From: Chamaecrista fasciculata
Taxonomy: Eukaryota; Streptophyta; Magnoliopsida; Fabales; Fabaceae
DNA: 64,000 nucleotides
Assembly: GCA_003254925.1 (NCBI GenBank)
Contig: QANZ01049214.1
Coordinates: 66,688 to 130,687, forward strand
Reading direction: 5' to 3'
In this document: positions 25,801-37,145 of the stretch, in pieces
How the letters are laid out: every line of letters starts with the position of its first letter
Numbering within the stretch: the first letter of the stretch is position 1
Notes under the pieces: model-generated
The model's input: the letters and a program-made list of their open reading frames with translations, nothing else
What the model was told of the DNA's origin: nothing
The model's database searches: none
Translations under genes and position numbers: made by a program

Positions 25801-27498
25801 AAACCCCTGATATTACGAAGCGCAGTGGCAGCAGCTTGAATCTGTCAATAAGTTTATCATTACCTTGGAAGAAAATCTAGTAACAGGAATTTCTAGCAAA
25901 AGGAACATAATTCTGATAAGTTGGTATGGTTTGGGATGCATAAAAGGGATGAGGAAAGTTTTGGCCACCTAATGCTTCACTCTTCAGTTCCTGTGGCATC
26001 TTAACTTCTGACTATTTTGGGATAACAAATAACAAATATTAAGAATAATACATGAGAACAAACCTCAGGATATCTCATTATAGCCTCTTTCCCACTCTCT
26101 GGATCAAGGGGCAGAATATTAAAAGGGGCATATAATTGCTTCTTTTCCTCAACCTTATTGTGAGCTTCCAAGATCTACAATAAATTAACATAAACAAATA
26201 TCAAAACAAAAATAAGCAATAATCAATTTCGATTTTCTGACATCGCTTGTAGATTTCAGCCAAAGACCAATAAATTAATATACTGCAGAAAGTCTCAAGC
26301 AATAAAATAGTAAGTTTACATCAACATCCACTTCAACTGCCTCTGTCTGATTAACAGCCTTCAGAACCTCAAATAAAACAGCAGCAGTTTGATATGCTTT
26401 TGTCAGCTGGGCACTAGAAAAAGGATATGAAGTTAATACCATCATTGCCCTTTGAAATGTAAGAGAAAAATAAACTTAATGACAAAAATAATGATGGATT
26501 TATATTATAAACTAACCGGTCTTTATCAGCAGCATTCGACAGGGCTTGAATATATTTTTTGTAGTAATGCTGATAAAAATTTTGCATTTCACGAGCATCA
26601 CTCTTTGCTCTTGTAGCCACTGTTGTTTCATTTTCCTAAAGAGAAAAGAACATTGGCTTTATAATTGGAAAATTTTAAAGAAAGACCTTCCAAACTAAGT
26701 AACAATGTGACCGAAGACAACAAAAAATTTACAGCCCGAAAAATGTCCATTAAATAACATGAGGGATATATATTATATTAGGCTGTTGGAGACCGACTGT
26801 TTTACTTGAATCATAGATGACTAACACAATGTAGCTTTCTCTATCTCTTTAAGAGCGGAGTTCAGTGGTGAAGGAAGGGAAGAGTCCTAAAATGATGAAG
26901 AAAAATGTAGAAACTATTAGCAAAGCAAATTAAAACTTACCCTTTCTAGTCGCTGAAGAAGCGCAGTTTTGAATTGGCGGACACCACGTCCACTAGATGT
27001 GGGATCTAGTCTATGAGCTTTTTCAAAAGCATAAAACCGACCTGAGCAGAAAAGTAACATGTATAAGCCTTTTCATGTTAACAGAATACTCAATAAAGCT
27101 CAGAAAGCATCTATGAACTGTTGCAAAGTCATACTCAAGATATAGATATAAAATCTCAATAGAAAGTCACTCTTCTTTTGATTAGTCCCACAATGGTCAG
27201 CCCTAAAATTAGACTAATTAAAACTTATAAGTCTCCAATAAAAACAGTAACGCTAAACCCAAAAGCATATAATACATACAGCATGCTTGCATTGAGTGTT
27301 TATCAACTTACAGAGATAAGCAACTCTTGGATTGCTGGCTTCTACTTCATTAGCCACACGGAGAATTGGAGCTATCTCAACCAACGATGAGGGAACCACC
27401 TCACTGTCCAAAATTGGGTCCGCTCCTAAATTCCCAGCGGTCTGAGTCCGTAATATCCGCCGTGGCGGCGGCTGATCAGAACCCCTTCTGTAAGACAT
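10831..27498 (-). CDS. CALS7: callose synthase 7-like (1,3-beta-glucan synthase, GSL family), 42 coding exons
   Basis: This enzyme makes callose from UDP-glucose at the plasma membrane; the CALS7/GSL7 branch acts in phloem sieve plates. Exons, 5' to 3': 27312-27498, 26941-27041, 26517-26635, 26320-26413, 26064-26174, 25725-25841, 25552-25644, 25378-25469, 24620-24746, 23515-23652, 23340-23416, 23166-23259, 22067-22189, 21858-21975, 20759-21093, 20527-20579, 20384-20444, 19923-20004, 19787-19836, 19613-19699, 19140-19277, 18932-19026, 18705-18789, 18449-18609, 18231-18354, 18050-18147, 17841-17970, 17269-17420, 16944-17053, 16429-16554, 15973-16041, 15681-15870, 15441-15600, 14906-15025, 14712-14830, 14519-14602, 13714-13826, 13312-13541, 12441-13238, 12298-12348, 11801-11986, 10831-11079. 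All junctions are GT..AG and in phase, totalling 5,847 bases (1,948 residues plus stop), close to the family norm. Seen: N-terminal RTQTAGNLG and [40 protein letters not shown] near residue 330; N-terminal membrane block about 450-750; glucan synthase core with [12 protein letters not shown] near 1245 and [19 protein letters not shown] near 1415; C-terminal membrane block from about 1500. The C-terminal RDSGKRG and [20 protein letters not shown] favour CALS7 over CALS1-3 or CALS5. It looks intact. Confidence 0.95.
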
Positions 27499-27500
27499 CT

Positions 27501-27524
27501 TCAGACTCCAATACAACAGTTCAT
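27501..27524 (-). promoter_or_regulatory. short upstream ORF before the callose synthase start
   Basis: In the sequence just upstream of the callose synthase ATG there is an out-of-frame ATG (27524-27522). It opens a seven-codon frame (MNCCIGV) and stops at 27501, two bases before the main ATG. If the transcript includes it, such a uORF can lower or tune translation of the main frame. This depends on the 5'-UTR model (27499-27538 plus an upstream exon) being right. Confidence 0.45.
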
Positions 27525-27538
27525 ATAACTTCCTTTAC

Positions 27539-28410
27539 CTGTTCCATTGCAACAGTGACAGGGAAAACATTAGTTTCCAGATATATTTGGATACTGTGGA
27601 TGATGACAAAAAAAAAACTGAATCTTCACTATTCAATGAAAAAGATTAAAGATTTAAAGAAAGAANAAAAAAAAAAAAAAAAAAAAAAAGAGAACAATTA
27701 TGCTTGGTTCGTTAACTAGATGTGATGTACAGTAACTCAGATTTATGTTTTTCTTCCTATAACTAAGAGACTAAAATAAAGACAATCAGGGAGGGGGGGA
27801 AGAAGCTCAAGATGGAATATCGCATGTGCGTGCTTATACCCTCGTCGTGCTCTGTTTGGAATAGAATTAATTATCAGTAATAAGACATAAAAAAAAAAAC
27901 CGAACACTTCTGAAAGCCCAATATAAATAATAAATTGCCGAAAGAAAATTAGGGATTGAAAATTTGCATAGAAGGAATTTCTAAAACCCCAGGCTGGACT
28001 GTCAGTAAATAAAAAACACAAGCCGCAAAAAAAGCTTCAAAATCAACGCAAACAGAAAAAGACGAAAATCAAAAACCCAAATCCGAAGAAACCCCTCTTC
28101 ACTCAGACCTCAAAAAGCCATACACCAAGCAACTCAATCCATAGACCATAGTTACTTTACCGATGTTTACCAAAGTTCTGGTAAAAATCTACAAGGCATA
28201 AAAATCAATCAACAGTTTTTTTTCTTCAGCACCCAAAATTTAGAGATATTGTCAGAATCAAACGGTGGGAAATCAAGCCAGAATCAAAACACGATCGAGC
28301 TAAATGAAGCTCGTCTTGTTCGATTCTGGAGTGTAAGCGAGAGAAATCAAAGGAGCAGATGATAACTCTGATTAAGAAAAAAAAAAGGAGAAGAGAGTGA
28401 AGAAACTTAC
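27539..28410 (-). other. probable 5'-UTR intron of the callose synthase gene
   Basis: A good acceptor (TTGCAATGGAACAG, ending at 27539) lies 40 bases upstream of the start codon. A good donor (ATATGTAAGTTTC, cut at 28411/28410) lies 870 bases further upstream, next to a CT-rich segment that fits a 5'-UTR exon. The inferred intron contains a long A-run with one undetermined base (N at 27666). Leader introns are common in this gene family, but this one is inferred from splice sites alone. Confidence 0.5.
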
Positions 28411-28735
28411 ATATGATTAGTGAGAGAGTGATGAGAGAAAGAAAGGAGAAGACGAGGCGAAGTTGGTGTGAAGAGTGTGAAGAAGAGAAGAGAGAGTGAA
28501 TATAGCAATGAAATAAGAGAGAGAGAGAAAAGAAAGATAGCAACGGCAATAAGAAATGATCAAGCTTGGCCGTTTCAAGTCAATGTACTTTAGCGGGCAA
28601 TCCCTAGCCAATGATGCCATGACACGTCAGCATATACACTCTCTCTCTCTACTCTCTGCTCTCTACTCTCTACTCTCTGGTTTCTTCCTTCCTTAACTAG
28701 TTAACTTGTCGATAAGAAAACAATAATAATAAGGT
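28411..28735 (-). promoter_or_regulatory. 5' leader exon and promoter region of the callose synthase gene
   Basis: The minus strand is strongly pyrimidine-rich over 28420-28540 ('ctctctctctct', 'cttctcttc'), which fits a plant 5' UTR. It is followed upstream by a CT-rich microsatellite (28640-28680). No clear TATA box is assigned. The region is bounded upstream by an inverted-repeat transposon that begins at about 28736, so the proximal promoter may be only about 200-300 bases of unique sequence. Confidence 0.4.
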
Positions 28736-29774
28736 CAAAGTGTACTTTTGGTCCTATAATTTTTGCTAAGATCTCAATTTGGTCTTATAACTTTTTTTGT
28801 TACACTTTTACATATTTGGTCTCATGTTGCACTTTTGATCTCATATTTGTGGATCATATTGCACAATTGGTCCCCTATCTTTGGGTTAGGTGTAGGGATG
28901 GCACCCGCGCGGGGCGGGGACAGGGGAGGCCTGCCCCGCCAAAAAGAATTTTCCCCGTCCCCGTCCCCGATCCTCGTTGTGGGGATTCTTTTCTCTCCGT
29001 CCCCGTTCCCCGTCTCCCCACGGTGATCCCCACAATTTTTTTAAAAAATTAATATTATTATTTTTAATTAATTCAAAACATAATACAATAAACAATTTAG
29101 TTTGAATTATAATTTCATGCAATGTCAAAATACAATAAATTCCAATCACAATAAAATTTAATACAAAGTACATAAAGTTTAAGAAATAAATTAATACTAA
29201 CACCCTAAAATCACCATCACACAAAAAATAAGCAATATCTTATATTAAATTTAAGATGAATTAATGGGATTTTGGTTTGTGAAAATAATATATAATTAAA
29301 TCTATTAGATTTAATTGGATTTAGATTAATATTATTGTAAATTATTAAGTGTATTAAAATTAATTAAATCTATTAAATTTAATTAATTTGGGGACGGGGA
29401 CCCCGCGGGGCGAGGGACATACTCCCCGTCACCGTCCCCGAACTCCATATGAGGTAAAATTTACCCCCGTCCCCGCGGGAAATTTTTCCCCGCATTTGGG
29501 GATCCCTACGGGGCAATCCTTGCGGGGATCCCCACTCATGGGGAATTTTTGCCATCCCTAGTTAGGTGGAGAATTGATCCATATATTTGGATCAAGTGGA
29601 ATTAATAGTGAAATTTTTTGTAAAGATATGAGACCAATTCTGCAACCTGACTAAAAGATATAGGGACCAAATCTGCAATATTTTGCGAAGATATGGGACC
29701 AAAATTACAACAAAAAATGTTATGAGATCAAATTGAGACATGAGCAAAAGTTATAGGACCAAAAGTGCACTTTG
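28736..29774. mobile_element. foldback element (outer), interrupted by a hAT element
   Basis: The left end CAAAGTGTACTTTTGGTCCT and the right end (AGGACCAAAAGTGCACTTTG on the plus strand) are inverted copies. Further inverted matches continue inwards ('gatctcaatttggtcttataac' against its partner near 29725). Removing the inner hAT element (28893-29560) leaves an ordinary foldback element of roughly 370 bases. It belongs to the same broad class as 5725-6534. Its own target duplication is not clear. Confidence 0.65.
28893..29560. mobile_element. non-autonomous hAT (Ac/Ds-like) element with exact 8-bp duplication
   Basis: The element is 668 bases long with perfect 11-bp terminal inverted repeats TAGGGATGGCA / TGCCATCCCTA. 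It is flanked on both sides by the same 8 bases, GTTAGGTG (28885-28892 and 29561-29568). An 8-bp duplication plus TAGGGATG ends is diagnostic of the hAT superfamily and resembles maize Ac/Ds. Both subterminal regions are extremely G/C-rich (runs such as GGGGCGGGGACAGGGG and its inverted partners near 29390-29530), while the centre is AT-rich. There is no transposase. The exact duplication suggests a fairly recent insertion into the outer foldback element. Confidence 0.88.
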
Positions 29775-31272
29775 TTGTTAGGAAGGTTGTGTGCTGTAAT
29801 GTATCCTTCCTTTTTTGATAAAAGGTGGATTTTATGTTTTAGTTTTCAAAATCTATTTCTTAAAAATACTTGTATTATTGTCTTTCCATTTTTATTAATT
29901 ATTTATATTCAAAATCTAAACAAAATATCTTGATTTGAACGTTGAACTCACATTTTTTATTGCTCTCCGTGAAAATATTTAGACTGTTATATTTGATTTT
30001 GAATTTTGAATAGAGATTAGATTTGAAAAGAAACGTTACAATTATACAATACAATAGCAATTAATTAATTACTTAATAAGGCTAAAAATAAAATTGGCCT
30101 CCATCTGTCAAGAACAAAACAAATTAAAGAAGGAAAGTGTAAAAGCTTATTTTCTTTTTTGATCAACTATAAAGAATTATAAAAAAAAACTGAATAAGAA
30201 AATACATGGAATAGAATTCTTTAAAGAAATTTACAAAGTAAAGTTTTTTTAAAAAAAATTGAATATAGAATCTGATACGTATGATTCATTCATTTTACTT
30301 TTTCACTAGACTTCAAAACATTTTTATACATTGCAATTTTAGTAATTAATAAAACAGTATTATTAATGGTTAATTCAATAATTAGTATCCCAAATATATA
30401 TTAAAATAATATTTCACAAAAATATATATACATATATAAATAAAAATGATAAAATAAATTTTAGTTAGTGTATAATATATTCGTTAAGAGTAACGTGTAA
30501 CTATTTTCTATATATATAATAAAAAAATATTAAAAACAACAACAAACAAAGGATAATTAGACGACGGTCCAAACATACAAAAAGTGAGTTCCATGCAAAG
30601 TAGGACTACTATTCAAAACATTATTACATATTATCATAATAATATATAACTAAAAATTTATCATATTTAAACTTAAAATTTAAGAAGGAAGTTCAATAAA
30701 TTTTTAATGTTTTTAAAACTAAATAAAAAGTTATGAGGAGTTATTAGAAAAGTAAAATGTCTTTTATAATTTATTGTCATTATATAAACAAAGAAATAAT
30801 AAAAAATAAGTTTTATTTGTTACTAACTTTAACTTTTATAATTTTAAATTATAAAATAATATTTGCAATATATAGGTGGAAAAGTATTTGTGATTGTGTT
30901 TAAGAGAATCTCTCTCTATTTGGTATTGTGTAGGCCTATAGGGTGCTTGAAAATGAAATTAAACAGTACATTTCTGGTATGGTGGTAATCTGATGATACT
31001 TGCATTCATTATATCTTATCTTTCTACCTACCCTTTATTATTATTATATAGAGGGAGAAATAAATAAATAAATGTTTCATGCACTTAGAACTTTTAAACA
31101 GTACAAATTAAAAACAATTGACTACATAGACTTCGTATTCCACAAAGGGATGTGGGTGATGTGTGTCAAGAGTCAAGACTCAACTAACATGGTCCCAATT
31201 CTCACTTTACACTTGGGAAAAGCACTAATTTTGATTTTGTATAGAACTTTCAGGCCAAACAAAAAAATGTAT
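29775..31272. other. AT-rich intergenic region
   Basis: No gene, RNA gene or clearly bounded element is seen in this 1.5 kb. It is very AT-rich and stops are frequent in all frames. Confidence 0.55.
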
Positions 31273-31590
31273 TAAACTTTATATTAATTGTTAATTTTGT
31301 CTCTAATTTTTTAATTAATTTTATTTTCAATGTTTTATATTCTAGTGAATTTTATCTTTTGATTAATTTCTTTCAATAATAAATTAAAGACATATTGTGT
31401 TATATTCTTCAATTTGAGTTAATATTTAAGTTTTTTTTAGTTAATTTTACATTACATATCGTAGGACGTAGATTCTGTCATTGATATTTGGCTAAAACAA
31501 GAGTAAATGATAAAATTAATTAAAATGTGAAACATTAGGAATGAAATTTATTATAAAAATGATTGGAGAGGAAATTGACAATTGGTGTAA
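31273..31590. mobile_element. inverted-repeat MITE, copy A
   Basis: The left arm (31273-31370, TAAACTTTATATTAATTGTT.. then TTTTGTCTCTAATTTTTT) is matched in inverted form by the right arm (31500-31590, ..GAGGAAATTGACAATTGG). The same left-arm sequence recurs at 53690-54022, so this is a repeat family with at least two copies in the window. It does not code. Its right edge runs into a SINE-like sequence. Confidence 0.5.
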
Positions 31591-31775
31591 AAGATTGGGT
31601 CAACCTTCAACTCATAACTTATAAGGTCGTGAGTTCGATTTCCGCTATCAATGTGAGGATTTTGTTGGTAGACGATATGTAAATATTTCTGTAAATGCTC
31701 ATATAGCCTAGAGGCATGCACTAACCTTTGGTGAATATCCGGGCTCAATTCACCTAAACTTTTGTTAAAAAAATG
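31575..31775 (+). repeat. tRNA-derived SINE-like sequence
   Basis: The sequence contains an A-box-like start (AATTGGTGTAAAAG) and a good B box (GTGAGTTCGATTTCC, about 31629-31643), followed by a body of about 130 bases and an A-run (near 31766-31772). This layout fits a plant tRNA-derived SINE. The exact ends and target duplication could not be fixed because the left edge overlaps the right arm of the neighbouring MITE. Confidence 0.5.
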
Positions 31776-34700
31776 GTACTTCAGTGCTTTATACTTTCTT
31801 AATATTTCATTATTTTAGAGACCTTATAATTTGAACCATGTGAAAGTCAGACTATTGGGATGCATGAAAATAAATTTTATTTGGAAGGTGGGGAATGAAA
31901 GGTGAAACGAAAAATTAAAAAATAAAAATAAAAAGTAGTAAGCAAAAGCAGTACCATCCTTCCTGTTTTCTTTTTTTTTATTCCTTTTTTTAACTCGGTT
32001 CAAAGCTTTTCAAGAAAGAGAAAAAGATAAATCAATAGATCAAGATTTTCTATTGAGGGTTTTCTTCTTCTTCTTTTTTTTTCTTTTGTGGAAATTTCAT
32101 ATAGTGAAGTTTGTTGGAACATTAATTTATTTTGACTTAATTAAGTGATATTTTATTTCATTTAAAATTAATTATATATGTAAACTAATAAATATGACCA
32201 CAATATTTATAAATTTTTAAATATGATCAAATAGAATTTTGTATGCACTAGACATTTTTTTTTTAAAAGCATCAATTCAAAATCAAATTATAAAAAAACT
32301 AAACGACACATACAATTGAGCAAAAAACTCGAATCTAATAATACAGAAAAATAATTTACAAACATTGTTAAACTATAAAAACAAATAAAAATACAACGGA
32401 TATTATCAATATGATGAAATTCATCATCGATCTTGATGCTGCCAATAAATTATTTACGGATATATCTAAACCCACTGCATTGGTTGTTTTGTGCAGAAAT
32501 GTTTTTCAGTATTTATGTGGGGAGTTTAAATAAAAATAATGAAACTATACTTCTACTTTAACTAATATTTTGTCAATATTTATTAGTAACAACTAACATA
32601 TGTCTTATTGTTATTTACCCCAATTATATTTAATTTCTTTGAAAACTTTATCATGATAGTATATATGATTTTAAATAATACATTACTGATAAAATCAATT
32701 ATATTTCTAATTTGAAGATACAATTGACTTAAACATAAAATATTTGAGGTACAATTTACCTGAAAATACTTTCAAAATAAAATTGAAACTAAGATCATAC
32801 TTTAGAAATATTAAAAACACCTTTACTTTCTCTTTTTGTATTGACTTGATTGTCAAAGAGACATAAGGAGATCAATTCCCTCTCTGACTATCTTTTTTTG
32901 CAACAATTTCTTAGAGCCTCGTGAAGATTATATTGGAATATCATTCTCTTTGATATATATATATATATACACACACAACACATGAAGTTTATGTTCAGTG
33001 TATTTAAGAATAAAAAATAATTATTAATTCCTTTAAGAGGAGAGAGAGTAGAAAAGGAAGGAAAAAATAATTCAAGGTTAGACACATGTTGCATCAAGAT
33101 ATGAATAGATGATTCATTTCCTAATAGAGGGTAAGATATTAAGCATTAAGGAAGAGAAAAAGGAGGAAAAAAGGGAAAGAAAAGGAAAGAAAGAAGAAAA
33201 GGTGTTGAACATATATAAAAAGGCAACCAAATGGAAATTAATATTAATGGATAATGGAAAGTGAGACTTATATATGGGAATTATGATCGGAAGCATGGTT
33301 TTAATATTATGATGTGATAATGATCGATGATAATATTAATTTATATATTAAATATGTTGTGGATAGAGATATGATATATATATAGAGAGAGATCGAGATT
33401 TGAGGGATGTGTATTATTTTATGTTCTGACCACATGCAAGGTTGTGATATTTCTACATACCCTAATATAAACGACAAGAAAACCAAGTAGCTATGATAAT
33501 GACATACCTTATAATTTGTACATATATGATATATATATATATATACTATTATTGATTTATCACACAACACAGACACATATATTCATTGTTGGTATTTTAG
33601 TTAATTTGTCGTGGCTTGATAATTCAATTCACTCGATACATGATATTTTTTCAAGAAGCATATATTATCAACAAAATTAGAATATAAGTTTTTAAATTAT
33701 TTTAAACATTATTGGCATATATAGTATAGATATATTCACACAATCACACGTTGATCACAAGGTACGTGGAATTTTCATTAATTGAGGCAGCTGAATCTAT
33801 AGAAAGTTAAGTTCTAACTGTGTATTAAAGTATATCTTTCTACTTAATTAATTTGTGCTTTATGATAATAATTAATTATTGCTTTAGTAAAGTACTAGTC
33901 TACAAAGACAAAGGAGACTAGGTTATATAAGAAGTTGTAGCAGAATTGATGTTTGGCATAAAAATAACTAATCAAATAAATATTTTTCATGAAACTTTTT
34001 AAAAATTATTTAATTTTGTAATTTATTTTTTATTATTTCGTTTTGGTCAGAAAATGAGTATCTACACATTCAAAGTGGGCTTCTAATCGAGATGGGCCTG
34101 TTACAACTATGTCAGGCATCCCAGCGTTGTATTTTCAAATCGGGCCAATAATGTGAGTATTTTAATAATCAATCCTTACAAATATCATTTTTAAAGTATT
34201 GAATAAACAACATAAATCATGAAATCATATTTTTGAGATAAAAGATAGAATAAATATAAAAGTTTGAGAACTAAAATAAAATAAAAAAATATTTTTATGA
34301 CCAAAATAAAACTTATTTTATAATTTATGGACCAAAATTTAATTTTTTTATTGAGTTATGCGAGCATCACATCAGTATTTTCAATTAAAATTGATGAAAC
34401 AAAATTACAGATACTCTTTTTTTTTTTTTTAAACCTCATATCATTAAAACTGAAACTGAAGTACATAATTAGAGTATATAAACCAAACAAATTAACGTAG
34501 GGATAAAAGATAAAAAGAATTTAAGAAAACTTAAACTGTAATCATTATGCAAATAAAGTGATAGTGATCCCATGAGCAACTGGTTTATACCTTCAACGAT
34601 GTTCTGGTGCTGAAAAGGAAGAGTTAATTTATCATGGAGGGCTAGTGCAATGCCCTGACTATAGACCAAGCCTGTGATAGGATAACTTGATGACTCTAAA

Positions 34701-35141
34701 GATAGAGCTATTTTAGTTTGGAAGAGCGGGAGTGAATAACAGAATTTGGAGATACCTTTATTCAACCGGATCAAAGAGATTCTCTCTATTCTAACAGATG
34801 TGAGAGTGGCAAGTAGAATCCAACGAAAACCTTTTCTTTTTAAAGTATATAGAAAAACATGAATATTATGATTCTGAAAAGGAGTGTTGGATGGAAATGG
34901 AGAAGGATGCGAAAGAAAAGATGAAAGTCACTTATGGGTAGGTAAAGGAGGGATGAGAGAACGATATTAAGAGCATAATTGTTGGGATTTAGATACTCCT
35001 AACGGTTAACAGCGCATACCATAAGTATTCAAAATGAGAGCTTTTAAACCACTATAAGATCAGACTAAACCACATGTATGGATATTTATTGTATTTACCC
35101 TTTAAAAAGTTTAATCATCATTCCAAAGGCTAATTGACTAT
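31776..35141. other. AT-rich intergenic region
   Basis: This stretch holds several TA microsatellites (32955-32970, 33370-33385, 33525-33545), GA-rich DNA at 33030-33200 and poly-T runs. A 101-codon minus-strand frame (34469-34774) has no recognisable domain and is not called as a gene. No RNA gene is seen. Confidence 0.5.
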
Positions 35142-35576
35142 ATTATTATTTGAGTAAACTACTAAATTGGTCCTTGGATTATTGGCTCGCTGACAGATTG
35201 GTCCCTGAATTAAGGAAATTGACAAATAGGTCCCCAAATTTTACAAACGTTAGTCAAATCGGTCTTTCTGTTAAATGTCTGTTAACCAAACAACTGACGT
35301 GGTCGTTAACTGCTGACGTGGCACGTTAAGTGCCACGTCAGCAGTTGGAAAACTGAAAAAAAAAAAGCCACATAAACATTTAGTGCCACATAAGCATTAA
35401 TATTAAAAAACAACATTTCATCTCTTCTTCAAATTGGTCCCTGAGTTCAATTTTTATCCCATTATTTTCAATTTCCCCAGTTTTCATCATCTTCATTCAT
35501 TTTAGTCCAAAATCCTCAAAATAAAATTGTAAAGTGTCCCAAAACTCTTCCAAACATTCCAATTTAGTCCTTAAAA

Positions 35577-35772
35577 GTATTAAAAACCCTAAAACCTAAA
35601 CCCTAAATTCCTAAACCCTAAAAGTGTCCCAAAACTCTACCAAACATTCCAATTTAGTCCTTAAAAGTATTAAAAACCCTAAAACCTAAATCCTAACCCC
35701 TAAAATCCTAAACCCTAAACCCTAAATCCTAAACCCTAAAATCTAAAACCCTAAACCCTAAATCCTAAACCC
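35577..35772 (+). repeat. degenerate telomere-like CCCTAAA array, left arm
   Basis: Repeated AACCCTAAA/CCCTAAAA units alternate with variants such as ACCTAAA and TCCTAAA. The array is interrupted by a second copy of the 'gtgtcccaaaactc' unit. It resembles the plant telomere motif CCCTAAA, but the units vary in length (7-9 bases) and it lies inside a transposon arm rather than at a chromosome end. Confidence 0.75.
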
Positions 35773-36831
35773 CTAAAAAAGCTACTCTCTTACAATTTGG
35801 TCCCTAAATCCTACTTTCCTCTTCACCTTGCCTCAAATTTATTAAATCAAAATTAAAAAAATAACATTTTGGTCCCTAAATCTTCATCATTCATCATCTT
35901 CGTCTTCGATTTATCATCATCATTCATCATCTTCGATCTTCGTCTTCCTCTTTTCATCATCATCATCATACCCATCTCTACATCTCAATCTTCATCTTCG
36001 ATTCATCATCATTATTCATCATCTTCGATCTTCATCTTCCTCTTTTCATCATCATCATCATACCCATCTCCACATCTCAATCTCCAATCTCCAAGAATCC
36101 CAAGTCACAAACACAGACAAACAAACTCAGATAAACAAATCCAGCAGACAAATAACAGAGCAAAAAAAAAATCCATCGTCCTCATTCATCATCTTCGTCA
36201 GTTCATCCCTAAAACATCATCGGCGATGGATTGTGGGTTTTGGCACGATTTCATATCTGTTAAGTGTCAGATTATGTTATGAAATTCATCAATTTCAGAT
36301 CTGTGAACTTGGTCGGACTGAACCAAAATCACGATTTCAATTTCAGATCATTCTTAAATTCATCAATTTCAGATCAAACTCAAATTCATCAATTTCAGAT
36401 CAAACTGAAATTCATCAATTTCAGATCTGTGAAATCGCGATTTCTTGTCGTCGCGATTTCTGGCGCTGCTCTAGGAGAGTGCAGTGGTCGGACTAGCTCT
36501 CGTCGACTCGGATTTCTTGTCGTCATCGTCGGCGGCAGTGCTTACATGTCTGGGAGCCGACTTGAAATTGAAGTCGCGACGAAGAAGACAAGGAGCGATG
36601 GATTTTTACGAATGAAGATGATGAACGAGTCTGGGTTTCTAGGTTGAGGATGAAGATGAAATGAGATGAATGAATGAATGATGATGATGAAATGACTTGC
36701 ATTCTGGAAGAATAGATGATGAATTGATGAAGATGAAGATTAAACATTTTATTTTGGGTTTAGGAATTAAAAAAAATTAGGGATTTATGTTAAATTGGGA
36801 AGATGAAGATGAAGATTAAAAAAAGTTTAAG

Positions 36832-37145
36832 TTTTAGGGGTTTAGAGTTTAGGTTTTAGGATTTAGGGTTTAGAGTTTTAAATATTTTTAAGGACTAAAT
36901 TGGAATGTTTGAAAGAGTTTTAGGGTTTGGGGGTTTAGGATTTAGGGTTTAGGGTTTTAGGGTTTTAGAGTTTAGGGCTTTAGTGTTTAGAGTTTGGGGT
37001 TTAGGTTTTAGGGTTTTTAATACTATTAAGGACTAAATTGGAATGTTTGGAAGAGTTTTGGGACACTTTACAATTTTAGGATTTTAGGGTTTTAGGGTTT
37101 AGGATTTTGGGATTTAGGGTTTAGGATTTAGGGTTTTAGGGTTTT
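36832..37145 (+). repeat. degenerate telomere-like TTTAGGG array, right arm
   Basis: TTTAGGG-like units (GGTTTAGGG, TTTTAGGG, TTTAGGATT) run through this block in the orientation opposite to the left-arm array. They are interleaved with copies of 'aaggactaaattggaatgtttg'. It is the inverted partner of 35577-35772 but longer, so the arms have diverged by gain or loss of repeat units. Confidence 0.75.

Noticed and set aside
28763-29224. Open frames over the GC-rich hAT subterminal region
   Set aside because: The Pro/Gly/Arg-rich translation (for example SPSPSPILVVG) comes from simple CCCCG-type repeats in a non-coding transposon.
34469-34774. A 101-codon minus-strand frame in the 31.8-35.1 kb spacer
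   Set aside because: There is no recognisable domain, splice partner or homologous phrase. It may be transposon debris, but nothing supports calling a gene.
36233-36647. Protein-coding gene in the loop of the foldback element
   Set aside because: Three overlapping frames are open because of short tandem units. None shows a known domain or a plausible splice structure.
35577-37145. True telomere or ancient chromosome-fusion site
   Set aside because: The telomere-like repeats are degenerate, lie in inverted arms and are enclosed within a transposon that has its own target duplication, so a chromosomal fusion is not needed to explain them.
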